A stretch of DNA of 64,000 nucleotides from Macrothele yani. Lineage: Eukaryota > Arthropoda > Arachnida > Araneae > Macrothelidae. Where the stretch lies: positions 199,521,232 through 199,585,231 of the forward strand of contig CM076990.1 in assembly GCA_039090855.1 (NCBI GenBank), written 5' to 3'. A program made the position numbers and the translations under genes. Positions 11,151 to 23,300 of the stretch are shown here, piece after piece (the stretch's first letter is position 1; each line of letters opens with the position of its first letter). The notes under the pieces are model-generated. The model was not told the DNA's origin. It made no database searches and was given only the letters and a program-made list of their open reading frames with translations.

Positions 11151-11470
11151 TAAGCAAGACAACTATCATTTGATTTCCAGATGTTCAAAAGAAAACTCCA
11201 AATTCTCATTTTTTTAATATTTTTTTCAAGCAATGTATAAACATTTCAACTAGATGTAATTTTGAAAACTAAGATTTCAATTTTATTCTTAAGTTCCATT
11301 TTTCACTTTGGATTCATGCTGGAACACAAAGATGCAGCAAACATGTTTTACAAATTCAACTTCATTGGAACCTGCATCTAGTGTTATTGCATGCATTAGC
11401 AGTTCTTTTCTTTTGATTTTGCAGAGATTGAGAAAACAAAATGGTGCAGTTAGATTGAGTGCTATTAGTA

Positions 11471-11542
11471 CAACTCATTAGCTGAATCAATTATGAAAGG
11501 CATAGAACTCATTAGCTGAATCAATTATGAAAGGCATGGTGT

Positions 11543-11578
<36 letters not shown>
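11471..11578. repeat. 36-bp tandem duplication plus poly(A) tract
   Basis: The block ACTCATTAGCTGAATCAATT plus ATGAAAGGCAT occurs twice in a row (11473-11539) and is followed by an A(33) run (11545-11578). The poly(A) could be a retrotransposed tail, but no body is recognised. Confidence 0.85.
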
Positions 11579-11580
<2 letters not shown>

Positions 11581-12116
11581 ACAGCACATTTCAGGGTGTA
11601 AAAAACAAAACAAACTAGAACACATTTCAAGGTGTCGAAAAAAGTATCATGTGAAAACATCCTACAACACTTCTTCAATGAAGCTGTATTCATTACCATA
11701 TCCTCCAACTGTAACCTGGAAACCCAATGTTTTATTCTGACAACTTAGTTATGAACTTGCTACTCTGTTTACTGAGAGAGACAGCGAAACCTTAAATCAA
11801 ACTTGAACAGGATACTGCACATTCTGTGGGGTGTGAGGGAAGAAACAAATCTTGGTTCCAGAATGCTAGCATGTCACGAGCACTGAAAGTTACATAAAAA
11901 TAAAACAAAACACTATGATATATTACGATGTGTAGTGAAAACTGATTTTACTTTTCTCTTATTCACTTTAGTGCACAATACGAAATCCATAAGAAAACAA
12001 GAAAGATGACACCAAATTCTTGCAGGGTTCCCACTCTTTTTCTCCAACCAAAAATAAGCCATAATAATTAGCACAGCAATCAGACATCGCCGAATTGACT
12101 GTAATTACTATTTCAC

Positions 12117-12233
12117 ACACAAATCAAATCACATCAGAAAACTTTAAAATTTTATCGCCGTGGAGCGGGAATCGAACCCGCATCTCCCGATTACTGTTCG
12201 AGCATGCTATCCATTGCACCACCCACAACGGCA
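12117..12233 (-). mobile_element. tRNA-derived SINE, family 2 (copy 1)
   Basis: The minus strand reads as a tRNA-like head: D-arm GTGCAATGGATAGCAT, a 5-bp anticodon stem and T-arm GCGGGTTCGATTCCCGC (B box), then a body beginning GATAAAATTTTAAAG. The head has six extra bases between acceptor and D-stem, and an A-C mismatch in place of a normal T33, so it is not a functional tRNA. The head and first body bases match the copy at 26477-26638. Confidence 0.7.
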
Positions 12234-12554
12234 AATTCGCAAGTATCTGTGTGTAAAGAGCATCAGAATATTCTCCAACCGCGTTCTTAATCAATGCAGA
12301 TTCTGCTGCCATCAAGAAGAATATTTTTTCTACTCTTTACAAAAATAAGCACTTTTTAAGGACTTTTAAGTACCTCCCCCCCCAATTTTTGACCTTATCA
12401 ACTGCATATGCAATAATGACATGTGCACTAAAATACTTTTACACGACTTAACTATGTGTATTAAAATATGCTGATGAAGTTTATATTTTTCCATATAATT
12501 TAAGTTTGTGGATATAATAAATTAGAATTTATGCAACTTAAATGACAGTTCTGC

Positions 12555-13445
12555 TGGTCAAATCAGTTTTCCTATATGAAAGAATAATTGCATTTATAAT
12601 AAAGTGTACATAAATTGAAAAACTGTAGTTAAAGGTATACATTCAAGATTAGAATTTTGCATGTAATCATCTCATGGTTCAAACTGCAAAACCAAAGTCA
12701 AAATTGTGTGTTCAAGATTTTCAATTTTGCACTTAATTTTCTTTAACTTCAACTGAATAATTGTTGCATACACAAAACAAGGAGGAAATACAAGAGTGAA
12801 ATATCAGTACCAAGAGATGGTGATGGGGCTTGTTTGTTTATTATGCATTCACATCCTGTATTAATAGCTATGTCTAAATACTCGGTTGTGCATCTGGATG
12901 TTGTGATATCCTGGGGGCAACATTCTCGGTCCCCTTCTATCTTTTGTTATGGGACAAAAACATTTATGTACCATTTTTGCCTCGCTGAACAAGTTTGAAA
13001 TTGACTTTTTTTGCCCTATCTGCAAAAGGGGGTACACCTTCACACCCCCAAAAAAGGGTGGAATTTGCTGGATGTGTTTAATTTAGCACATGGTCTTCCC
13101 TTTTTTTCTGTAAATTACTTATATCACACTGCCACGTTTTCCCACGGGGTTTCAGCTGACAAGACAGAACATAAGCATTAACATATCCAACAAAGGAGCA
13201 AAAGTTTCAGGCACGATATTTTAACTTCTGGATTTTGCACAGCCAGTTAGGAAGAAAATAAGTACTTTTTGTAAGCACTTTTTTGCCATTTTGGGGCAAA
13301 AATTAAGGTCAAATCAGTTTTCCTATATGAAAGAATAATTGCATTTACAATAAAGTGTACGTAAATTGAAAAACTGTAGTTAAAGGTATGCATTCAAGAT
13401 TATAATTTTGCATGTAATCATCTCATGGTTCAAACTGCAAAACTG
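12555..13445 (+). repeat. 140-bp direct repeat pair inside the hAT element
   Basis: The unit at 12555-12692 recurs at 13311-13445 with about 95% identity; both begin GGTCAAATCAGTTTTCCTAT and end TCATGGTTCAAACTGCAAAA. The spacing is about 755 bp. The unit has no coding potential. Confidence 0.85.
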
Positions 13446-13652
13446 GATGTTGTGAGCACCCTAATAAAAAATATGCACTTTTTAAGGACTCTTAAGGATT
13501 TATAAGGACCGTGGGAACCCTGTCTTGGGTGTGACGAGCACATCTTCGAATCCTTTCTAACAAGAAAATAATTTTTCAAAGCAGATTTTCAGGAGAAAAA
13601 AAAATCTGCAAAAAAGATAATAAGGTATTTATGCCTCCTAGTGTAGTACTGA

Positions 13653-14340
13653 ATGAAGGATAAGTCTAATGGCACAGTTATTGACCACGTAAACGAGTTT
13701 GCATATTTGGGAAGCATGTTCAGCGCAGAGAACAATTTAGATGGCGAAATTAGTAGGCGAATGAACTCTTCATTGAAAGTTATAGCTGCTTTAGAATTTC
13801 ACAGGAATGATGGATTCTCAAGAAAGTCCCAAATGGCTGGGTATGAAAGTGTAACTGTTGCTACTCTGACATATGGCAGTGAAACCTGGGTACTACAGAA
13901 GAGACATAGGAGTCATTTATGTGCTGAAGAGGTGCGTTATGAGGGGTTTGTCGGAAGACACGTTCTGATCATGTGAGGAATGAAGATGTGTAATGCGAGG
14001 CAAAATGTTGTTAGTAAGGTCGAGACTAATATTCTTAGGTGGTTTGGCCATGTTGAAAGAATGAGCGAGGAGGTGCTTACTAAGAGAATTTATTCTGCCC
14101 AAGTGGCAGGAAAGAAAGGTAGAGGAAGGCCAAGGAAATCAAAGGGAGGGCCAGATTGAGGAACGTCTGCATGAGAAAAAGATAATGAATATGAAGTATA
14201 AAAGGTCTTACGTATGGCGTGTGATGGATGCTAATGAAGTCCGAGCTGTGTGCCAAGATTGCTGTAAATGGAGACATTTTATAAAAAACAGTAAGTGCTT
14301 TCTGTGAGGAGCTAACCTCTGAATATCAGAGAACAGCTTA
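13653..14340 (+). pseudogene. Non-LTR retrotransposon RT C-terminal fragment
   Basis: Conceptual translation shows the C-terminal part of a LINE ORF2: FAYLGSMFSAENNLDGEISR, ATLTYGSETWVLQKR and then, in shifted frames, LRWFGHVERMSEE and GKKGRGRPRK. Stops and frameshifts break it after residue 107. The sequence ends near (TATG)n at 14345. It is a different lineage from the RTE copies, and the same 3' end reappears at 36172-36540. Only the last part of the element is present, as expected for 5' truncation. Confidence 0.8.
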
Positions 14341-14479
14341 GTGATATGTATGTATGTATGTGAAAAAACTACACAGTATTTTGTATGTGCAGTGTTCTTC
14401 ATAGTGAATGGAACAAGTTACAAAAAAACAAAAACTCCAACAGGACTACTTGAATCAGTAGAACATTTATTTACTCATG

Positions 14480-16060
14480 CTCACTAGTGACAGAAGTGTA
14501 ATCCACAAAATTCTGAGAAACAAAATCATAAATTATATGTAAAAAAGGTTCCTAATAGCGGAAGATATCTGAAGCAAAAAGAATTTTTCAAATCAATGAA
14601 AACATGAGCAACAGAGGGAAACATGATATAACTTTACAGCCTACTAGCAGGGAAAAATGTGTTATTTACAGATAGCTGTATAAAATATTCTCCATTGTGA
14701 AGGGTATCCAAGAAAGACAGAAAAATTCCCAGGGACTTTTAAAATTCGAGATACTCTTTCAAACAGAAATATCCATTGACGCCTCTGGCAGCATAACTGT
14801 TAATTATAAAAAAAAAGTATGCAATAACAGCAAAACAGTATCCCCTAGTGGTAAAACTGCTCATTATTTAAAGAGGATAATGTTTGCATTCTTTTCCATA
14901 GTGAATGTGGCACAGAACAAAAATAATTTTTAATAGGATTTTTAGAAACACAGATACAGTTGCTCACAGAAACACACTAATATCACCTAGAATCAGAACT
15001 ATGCATTGAGAAAAATCCAAGAGTATATGAAAAATTTTTCCACATAGTGAATGGTATCTAATGTTGAAAGAGTTTTTCAAATACAACTTTGAGAAACAGA
15101 CATAAAGGAAAAGGAATATTTTTTTTAGCCCCCTACCTGGTAAATTTTACATTTTTGGGGGCAGAAAATATTTTGAAGGGGAGCAGTATCTGACAAAAAA
15201 GGAAGTTTTTCAACTGGATTTTAAAATGTGCAAATACGTCTGTTAATAATGTTGTAAACATAAATATGCACTTAGGCCCTCTAGTGGGAAAACTGTGTAT
15301 TAGAAAAGTTAGAAATTTTATGCAAAATATTTTTTACAGTGAAAGATGTCACATGCACAGGTTTTTCAAATCAGACTGGTATAAGTAGAGATAAAAAATA
15401 TATATATATGATACACTTTCATTCATGTCCCCTATTAGAAAACTTGCTTATATTCTGAACATAAAATATTTTTCACAATGAGCTATATCAGACTAAAAAT
15501 TATTTTATTTCAATTGAATTTTTAGAAGAGCAAAGATATTAGGAACAGAAATATGGACTAATGTCACCCCCCCCTTCTTGAAACCAAATTGCACATAAGA
15601 AGAAAATTGGAAACTATATGCAAAGTATTCTTCAGCACAAACTATCTGATGCAAAAAGGATTTTTACAAATCTGACTTTTAGAAGCACAGATATTAAAAA
15701 TGTACAATATACATTAGATCTAATGGGAAAACCATCCATTATTTGAAGAAACTGCCCATAAAATGTTCTTTATTGTAAAGGTATTAAAGGAAAAAAATAA
15801 TTGTTTCAATCAAATTTATTGAATTATTGATGTAGAATACAATATATTTTGAATTTCACAGCCTCTGCATTTACACGCCTCCTAGCAGCAAGTTATACAA
15901 CAGAAAAATATCAAAAAGTAAAGGATCACTGTTCTGAGGGTGGTGCAGGTTTCCTAATGCAAAAAGAAATTTTTAAACATGCCCAATAGGTGCAGAGATA
16001 TGGTGTCCATAGATGGACGTAGTAATAACACATGCATGTCATTTTCTCTTCCCCCCCCAA
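14480..16060 (+). repeat. Element built of diverged 145-170-bp tandem units (copy 1)
   Basis: Each unit holds a line like CCCCTAGTGGGAAAACTG followed by CATTATTTGAAGAGG, a segment like CATAGTGAATGGTATC, and TTTTTCAAAT..GACTTTTAGAAACAGAGAT. Core motifs recur near 14640, 14840, 14987, 15128, 15277, 15428, 15567, 15720 and 15885. It ends with GCAGAGATATGG and a GATGGACGTAGTAATAACA segment that also ends the array at 42390-43680. No protein is coded. This looks like a dispersed repeat family with internal tandem units that I cannot name. Confidence 0.72.
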
Positions 16061-16100
16061 AAAAAAGGCTAACAATGTGAATCAATAAAACAATGTTTAC

Positions 16101-16223
16101 CTCTATATGATCATACAAGGTACGTATAACTGGATGAGTTTCCATATTTTGCTGAGTAGTTTCTTGAGCACTAATTTCTGCTGGAGTAGCACTTTTGGCC
16201 AACATACGATCAACATCAAGAAT
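16101..16223 (-). CDS. CSTF1: CSTF1 internal exon (linker between WD40 blades 1 and 2)
   Basis: This 123-bp exon in phase 0 at both ends encodes 41 residues: ILDVDRMLAKSATPAEI, then ETTQQNMETHPVIRTLYDHI. The stretch is strongly conserved in animal CSTF1, where it closes the first WD blade and leads into the second. The acceptor is CACTTTTCAG and the donor GTAAAC. It is separated from the upstream exon (16409-16449) by only 185 bp, the sole short intron in the window. Confidence 0.94.
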
Positions 16224-16408
16224 CTGAAAAGTGAAAGAATAAACACGCAATCATTAAATATTGCAAATGAACATTTTTTTTGTATGTCAAGGGTATATTA
16301 ATAAGAACTTTCTCACATTTAATATGAAAACAGAATGAGAAAATCTTTCACCTATTTTGATAGACCTTAACATCATGAAATTCATCAATTCAAGGAAAGC
16401 TGCCTTAC
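16224..16408 (-). other. CSTF1: CSTF1 short intron, 185 bp
   Basis: Begins GTAAGG and ends TTTTCAG on the minus strand. It holds no repeat insertion, in contrast to the neighbouring 8-18 kb introns. Confidence 0.88.
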
Positions 16409-16449
16409 CTTAATGGATGCATCTACAGAACCAGTTGCAACCAATTGAC
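16409..16449 (-). CDS. CSTF1: CSTF1 micro-exon (WD40 blade 1)
   Basis: A 41-bp exon encoding QLVATGSVDASIK, preceded by a Gly codon split across the junction. The acceptor is TGCTCTTATAG and the donor GTAAGG. It belongs to the first WD40 blade, where animal CSTF1 has the near-identical stretch before ILD. It enters with two bases of a codon and leaves in phase 0, fitting the exons on both sides. It is too short to stand out as an open frame. Confidence 0.92.
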
Positions 16450-17640
16450 CTATAAGAGCAAAGAATCATGTGACGTGTATAATTCATATGATATCACTTC
16501 AATGACGTGTAAAACACAACAGGAATGAGGCAATGAAAAAGAAATTAAGTTAATCTGAGGCAATTATGTCTACAACAAGATTTTAAAAAGCTGATTATCA
16601 TTTGATGTTTTACAATGATTAAGTTTGTAGTAGTTTTAAATTACTGAATATTTTTTAACATGCAAAACATCAATGCTGAACTTTTAACAATTTTATGAAG
16701 ATCAAACTGATAAAAAGAAACTACACTGAACAAAATAACACTGAAGCTCCACAGGTCTTTGTACAGAATATGAAAAAAAAAGTGTATAAGTTTCTCAAAA
16801 TTTACACAATGCAAAAACATAAACAAGTACAGAGTAATTCAAAAGTTGTGTTGCCATGATTTAAGCCCATGTACAATAGAGCGAGGAAGATTTTTTGTCT
16901 GTTCACACAGAACCACCTAGTACCTTCAGAACATTTTTTTAGACTAACAGCCAATTCAACAACAACAACAACAACAAAAAGAGCTCTACTATACACAGTG
17001 AATAGAATCATGTATCAATGGGATTTGGTATTTGAAAAAGAAAAATATTTTCAATGGCTTATAATTAAAAGAGAATTTCTGATCTTTATTTATACCTATA
17101 AACTAGCCAACTAATTTTTGCTTTAATTCTGTATGTTTTAATTTTTGCTTTAATTCTGTATGTGTATCCATAAATGTGCCAGTCTTAGTTGTATGTTTTA
17201 CATATCACTTAAGGAATGTATGAGTTAGGAGGTATTTTCCAGTATACTTTTTTTATGCCGCATTTCAAGAGGAAAGATATTATTCTGGATCTACTCCTCC
17301 AAATACCTTTAAACTCAAAAGAAAAAATTAGACTATGAAAGAGTCCAAGATTATTTTGTTCATCACATCTAATGATTTATATATACTCAAGAACTCCTAA
17401 TATGATGCGTACATCTTATTAGGAGTTCATGTGAAATTGCAAGTCAGTTAATAACTTATTAAAATGGAGGATTTTTTTAATAAAAAAGATGAGATGAACC
17501 CTACTTTGAATTCAAATCTATTCAGAAGAAACTTCTCCTGAAACAATAGGTGTATCCATAAATGTGCCAGTCTTAGTTCACATTTATCTCTTACTAGGTA
17601 AATAAACATCTTTTTTCTTTAGATGCAAGAATGTAGAATG
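16450..17640 (-). other. CSTF1: CSTF1 intron sequence with short direct repeats
   Basis: This is the 3' part of the 8.1-kb intron. The only structure seen is a 24-bp tandem duplication (TTTTTGCTTTAATTCTGTAT at about 17116 and 17139) and a 28-bp direct repeat (TGTATCCATAAATGTGCCAG plus TCTTAGTT at about 17162 and 17550). No gene is recognised. Confidence 0.6.
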
Positions 17641-17647
17641 TATTGGA

Positions 17648-18920
17648 TGTGTGCAAAAGTTCTACCCGTTTTTGTAATAGATGCAAATTGCGATCGGAAT
17701 AGTTATGTCACAGATGATGCTGCGATGCCAAATTTTCGGCCAATAAAGGGTGGAGCAGTAGAGCATATAGAGGCACTAGGTTTTTCTGACTAAGTCATTC
17801 GTAACGGAAATCACAGATGGTGTAACAAGGAATGCTATAAGGAGCACATTAGACATTGTTTACTGTACGAGTTTAATAAAAGCAGTACTGCAGCAGCGGC
17901 TTGCCGCAATACCTGTCAGGTGTATGGGAAGGATGCAGTTGATGATAGCACATGTCACTGTTGGTTTCGAAAATTTCGGAACAGAGACAGAAGCTGTAAA
18001 GATCAATCACGTCATACACGTCCATCCATGGTTTCTGACGAGGATGTGGACTAAGCCATAACAAATGACCCATATCCAACCATTCAGGAATTAGCGGAAA
18101 CATTGTCTGTACACAGAACAACAGTCAAAAGACAGATGCATGCGTTTGGGTTCAGCACCAGGTTCGATAACTGGGTTCCGCACCAACTTTCTGCAAAGCA
18201 ATGAGAAGGGAGAATCCGTGCCTGTGTTTCTTTGCTTTCTCGTCACAGAAATAAACCATTTTTGGGACAAATTGTAACAAGTGATGAGAAGTGGGTATTG
18301 TACCATAATAAAAAGCATCGCCGGACTGTGTGCCAAGGTGCGGAGCCTGCTCCATCGACTTCAAAAGGAGGACTGCATCCTAAAAAGGTTTTGTTGAGTG
18401 TTTGGTGGGATGTCCAGGGAATAATCCACTGGGAGGTGTTGGCACCTAATTGAATGATAAATGTTGACCTCTACTGCCAACAGTTAAACAGATTGCGAGA
18501 ACAACTGACATTGAAGAGGCCAGCACCCGTCAACTGTAAAGGCGTGATTCTTCATCATGATAACTCCAGACCTCAAGCTGCTCTAATCACTCAGCAAAAA
18601 TTACTGGACTTTGTTTGGGAAGTGTTACCTCACCCGGCGTATTCCCCTGACCTGGCATCCATGGACTACTACCTTTTTCGATCGTTACAGAACGCCTTCG
18701 CTCTCCAAACCTTCGATGACGTGGACGATGTGAAAACGGCATTACATGACTTTTTTTACTCTAAAACACAGGAGTTTTTCCGGCGTGGGATTCACCTACT
18801 CATAGACAGATGGCAAGAGGTCATACAGAGTGATGGCAATTATGTGAAATCCTACGAACATTATTTGTGTTCTCCTCCTTTCTTTGGAGCCTACAAAAAC
18901 GGATAGAACTTATGCACACA
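17648..18920 (+). mobile_element. mariner element, about 1.27 kb
   Basis: The left end TGTGTGCAAAAGTTCTACCC and the reverse complement of the right end (TGTGTGCATAAGTTCTATCC) form terminal inverted repeats of about 29 bp that continue into CGTTTTTGTA. One mariner-type transposase pseudogene lies between them. The size is that of a complete mariner. Confidence 0.9.
17794..18906 (+). pseudogene. mariner transposase, DD34D, three in-frame stops
   Basis: A single frame covers almost the whole transposase: HIRHCLLYEFNKSSTAAAAC (helix-turn-helix region), PTIQELAETLSVHRTTVKR, then the catalytic segments VTSDEKWVLYHN, ILHHDNSRPQA and SPDLASMDYYLF. The spacing between the second and third Asp is exactly 34 residues. 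It ends with SPPFFGAYKNG and a stop at 18904-18906. Nonsense codons at 18052-18054 (TAA), 18202-18204 (TGA) and 18451-18453 (TGA), plus an in-frame TAA upstream at 17791, disable it. No frameshift is needed, so decay has been by point mutation. The enzyme family performs cut-and-paste transposition at TA sites. Confidence 0.9.
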
Positions 18921-19630
18921 CACACACTATATAAAATTTTGAAGTTAATAATATAATGATAGGATGAAAAAGGGTATAAAAGACAGGTATGAAAGAAAGA
19001 AAATTTTATTAAAAATCCGCAATATTGGAAGCCCAATTTATGGATTTTTAATAAAATCAATGCCTGTAGCACTACCCTAGAAATCACTATTACTATCCAC
19101 ATTGCAAATGCGATCCTCAGCACTACCTACAGGTACATTATTTAATTATTTTTTTTTGTTCCAAGAGTCTTTTAAACAACTTAAGAAATAAAAAACTTCA
19201 AAAAACTTACCTGTACATGGCTGAGAATAGCATCTGCAATGCGAACTTTAACGATGATTACGTAAGTAATGCTACAGGTAGTTACAAATGGAGCACAGTA
19301 CTTTGGAAACTTAAGACAGCTGAACAACTCGTAAATCATTAGATGTGATAAACAGAATAATCTTGGACATTCATAAATATGGAAATACGTCTTCATTTAA
19401 AATTTAACCACATATTTCATCACTTAAAAATGGCATATATATTTACACAAGAAGTTAAATCTACTTTTTAGATCTAAACTGTTCCATATGTTATTTCTCA
19501 ACTAAGCAGTGTACATAAAAGTAATTAAAAATATTTATTGAAACCTATATTCAAATTCAGTGAGATAGGAATTTTAACTGATAATTGATATTTTTTCACT
19601 TCAATGTTTATTAGAAAGAGTTTTTGTATG
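18921..19630. other. Intronic sequence with no recognised feature
   Basis: AT-rich sequence between the mariner and the tetranucleotide satellite. It holds a small inverted repeat around 19000-19050 (TTTATTAAAAATCC and GGATTTTTAATAAA) but no gene signal. Confidence 0.55.
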
Positions 19631-19631
19631 A

Positions 19632-20370
<739 letters not shown>

Positions 20371-23300
20371 CAGGTTCCCAAACCCTGATCTAGACTGATG
20401 CACCACCTCATCAGCTGAAGTGCCTTGTCAATTGTCTACAGGCAGGGACAGTTTGATTAGTGAGTAAGCAACATGGCATTTTCCCCAGGTGAAGCTGTTC
20501 AATACTGAACTTTGTTTTGCAATATATTGCCTTATTACAATAACATAAAAAGTGTTACACGAAACACATTCTGCAATCTCTCACATAAATGGAATGGCTA
20601 TTTCACACATGATTTAACTGCTCACAAGCATCTAAAAACATGCAACAGGCACTGAAGTGAATAGCAACAACACTAGATAATGTGCAGATACAATTACCAC
20701 AGTTACTAATAACAGTTTCAAAAACCTTAAACCACAGGTACAGATGTTCTACTAGAGTGCATGGAGGACTTGAAAGAAATTACACTTATGGTCTTACAAC
20801 ATACAGGCTGTTTAAGAACTGAGAGATCCAGACCCATTAAAACATTAAGACTATTGCATTTTCTATTCATCAAGGAAAATGTAAAAACATACACAATGTG
20901 CCCCCCCCTTCTGTGTTTTACTGATAAACCATGCTCCTGTCTTACTGGCTACATAAAAACTTGTAGAACTTGAAAATCTTAATAAAGATTCAACTTTAAA
21001 AATATTTTAATAATCATGTACCTTCTTCACATTTTCATTGAATTTTGGATCTTTTTGTAAACAAATACATTCCATTCTTGTGATGATAGATTAAAGTTTA
21101 TGCAGAGCATTTTCTGAAGTTTTCTTAGCACCTTGAACCCTGAGCCTCCAGTATTTCAGCATCGTGACCTTGTGTGCCCCCCTCTACAATTCTTGAGAAC
21201 TCTGAAAAATGTTTATTTTTAATTTAAAAACTTGAAAACCTGATAAAAATTCATACAAGATAACCCAAAAATGATACAACACATAATTTTAGGCTACAGT
21301 ACAACACATAGTTTTAGGCTACAGTACAAAACACTGAATTTCACTCATTCACTATGCTTCTTATTGCACATCATCATTGATGCTACAATTCAGTAATTTA
21401 TTGCCACAAGAGCTTCCCCTGTATACATCTGCACATACACTTACTTTTTTCTATACAAGAAACGTCTTTAGTCTCCACACTTCATCAGTTTGTCTTTCAA
21501 AGATTGCTTTATGCTCAGGGCAGGTTTTTGTGGGTATCATTCCTTATCCAGTGACAGTCTGATACATATTACGGTTGAATGTTGACCACAGTGGCATCAA
21601 AAATTGGTCTGCTTTCACATATTTTGACTACTTTTCAGCATTTGGATATCTTTCATTTACACAGTGCAACATGAAAACCTATCCTCCAGGTGTAAATGTA
21701 GTTCTTCTAGTGCATCTTGTACCTATTTTTGTAGATCACTATCTCCATGGTAAAGTCGACACATAAAGGCAGGTTTTACAGCAAGAACAGTGACTGGATC
21801 AAATGATTTAGCATACTCGTTTTTAAGCTTTTCTTCTTTTTTACATCTGCAGCTTGAAGATTTGTTTCCTGTGCAATAAGATTCCACAGCAATTTATTCC
21901 AGAACAATAATAGAAAGAAAAGAAATTTTAAAAATCTAGCAACATCTTCTGGCTTGAAGTTGAATTCAGAATGTTTTTTGTAACTATTTTTTCCAATGAT
22001 TTGAATCTGGCATCTGCAACTGAAAATGAAGTATTGTCAGCTGACTTGGTCAACTGACAATCATCAGAAACATTACACCAACCAGGTAATATTAGATACC
22101 TTGGAATCACTGTATTTGCTTTCAAAGTCATCACCAGTAGAATCGTTGTCTAGAATGTCTCCAGATCAGACTCCAGCAACAATTACATAGCCTGTGTAGC
22201 CATATATCTGTTTTTTATGGAATTCCTAAATTATTGCTGTCTGCTTTTTTAATTTTTCCTTCTCATCTTAGCAAAATCCATCCCTCCGCCTTGGGTAGAA
22301 TTTCACGTTGCAACTTAACAATGGTATTAAAATTATGCTAAATTCATTTTCACACAGTAAACACAAGAACAACAACTAAGAGTTAGTCTATTTTTAGAAC
22401 ATAAAATGCAGCAGACTCAGATATGTGCACAGAGTAAGCAATAATTTAGCATTAGCCATGCAGAGACAGGATGAGAATGAACTATAGGTCCAAATATCTC
22501 CTCCCCCTTCTGTCTGGCTGGCCACTTTACCAGCATACCATTCACTGGTGGTCAGGCTGGAAAACCAAACATTTCAGGTATGTACACTTACTTCTCCATT
22601 AGGCCAATTTTCTGACCTGTAGAGGTCAAAGGTTAAGTCCTTGAGTACACTGATGAAGCAGCCCACTACAAGAAATCTGTATTTAACACTACTTTACTGT
22701 CTCAATAAAGAAGACAGAGTTTGAACTCATTCTATTTTTAAACTAAGTGTTTTTCATGTGCCTACTTAGTGAATTTGATGGTTCCATGAATAACTTAGGT
22801 CTGATACTATTTCAATACTTTGATATCTCATTCACTCCTGAGTCATATATATAAAGACATACTAATTAATGTTGCCATGAGCAGTAGCAAATTTCTGAGT
22901 AATTTACACAAGTTCCTGAAGGATTCATAAAGCCAGAGAAGAATATTTAAATACCCAGTTTGAGAGGTGTCCTGGCCTGTGATGATGATGTTAGTAATGT
23001 ATTTATGAAGCCATTTCCATATGTGAATATTCATATATAAATTATTGTGATGGCTTAGCTGAGCAATGATGTTAGATGATTGAATGGATCGGCACATATA
23101 TTATTTGTTGGATACAAGTAAATTAACCCATTCATATAGGAATTTCTAGGAAGATGAAAGACGTTTCTAATTAAATAATTTTTTGTGATAATAAAAAAGA
23201 ACAATTTTACTGACACAGACTGAAATTTAAAACAGAGAAATGAAAAGAAAACACAGTATTGTTTCTTTCATTAAATATGAAACTTGGTTATTTTTATTAT

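Larger units (their letters stand above)
12023..13522. mobile_element. hAT-like element with 5-bp target duplication
   Basis: The left end CAGGGTTCCCAC and right end GTGGGAACCCTG are perfect 12-bp terminal inverted repeats. TCTTG directly flanks both ends (12018-12022 and 13523-13527). Inside there is no transposase, so the element is non-autonomous. It contains a tRNA-derived SINE (about 12117-12233) and a 140-bp direct duplication (12555-12692 and 13311-13445). Subterminal AAGGACTTTTAAG and AAGGACTCTTAAGG repeats mirror each other inside the ends. The CAG...CTG ends fit hAT; a 5-bp duplication is shorter than the usual 8. Confidence 0.82.

Noticed and set aside
12158..12233. Possible tRNA gene on the minus strand
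   Set aside because: The T-arm and anticodon stem pair, but the acceptor-to-D-stem spacing is six bases too long and the base before the anticodon is C in place of T. The sequence continues into a body shared with 26477-26638, so it is a SINE.
21928..22134. 68-residue minus-strand frame with possible continuation
   Set aside because: The composition looks protein-like, but no domain is recognised and there are no flanking splice sites in phase with CSTF1.
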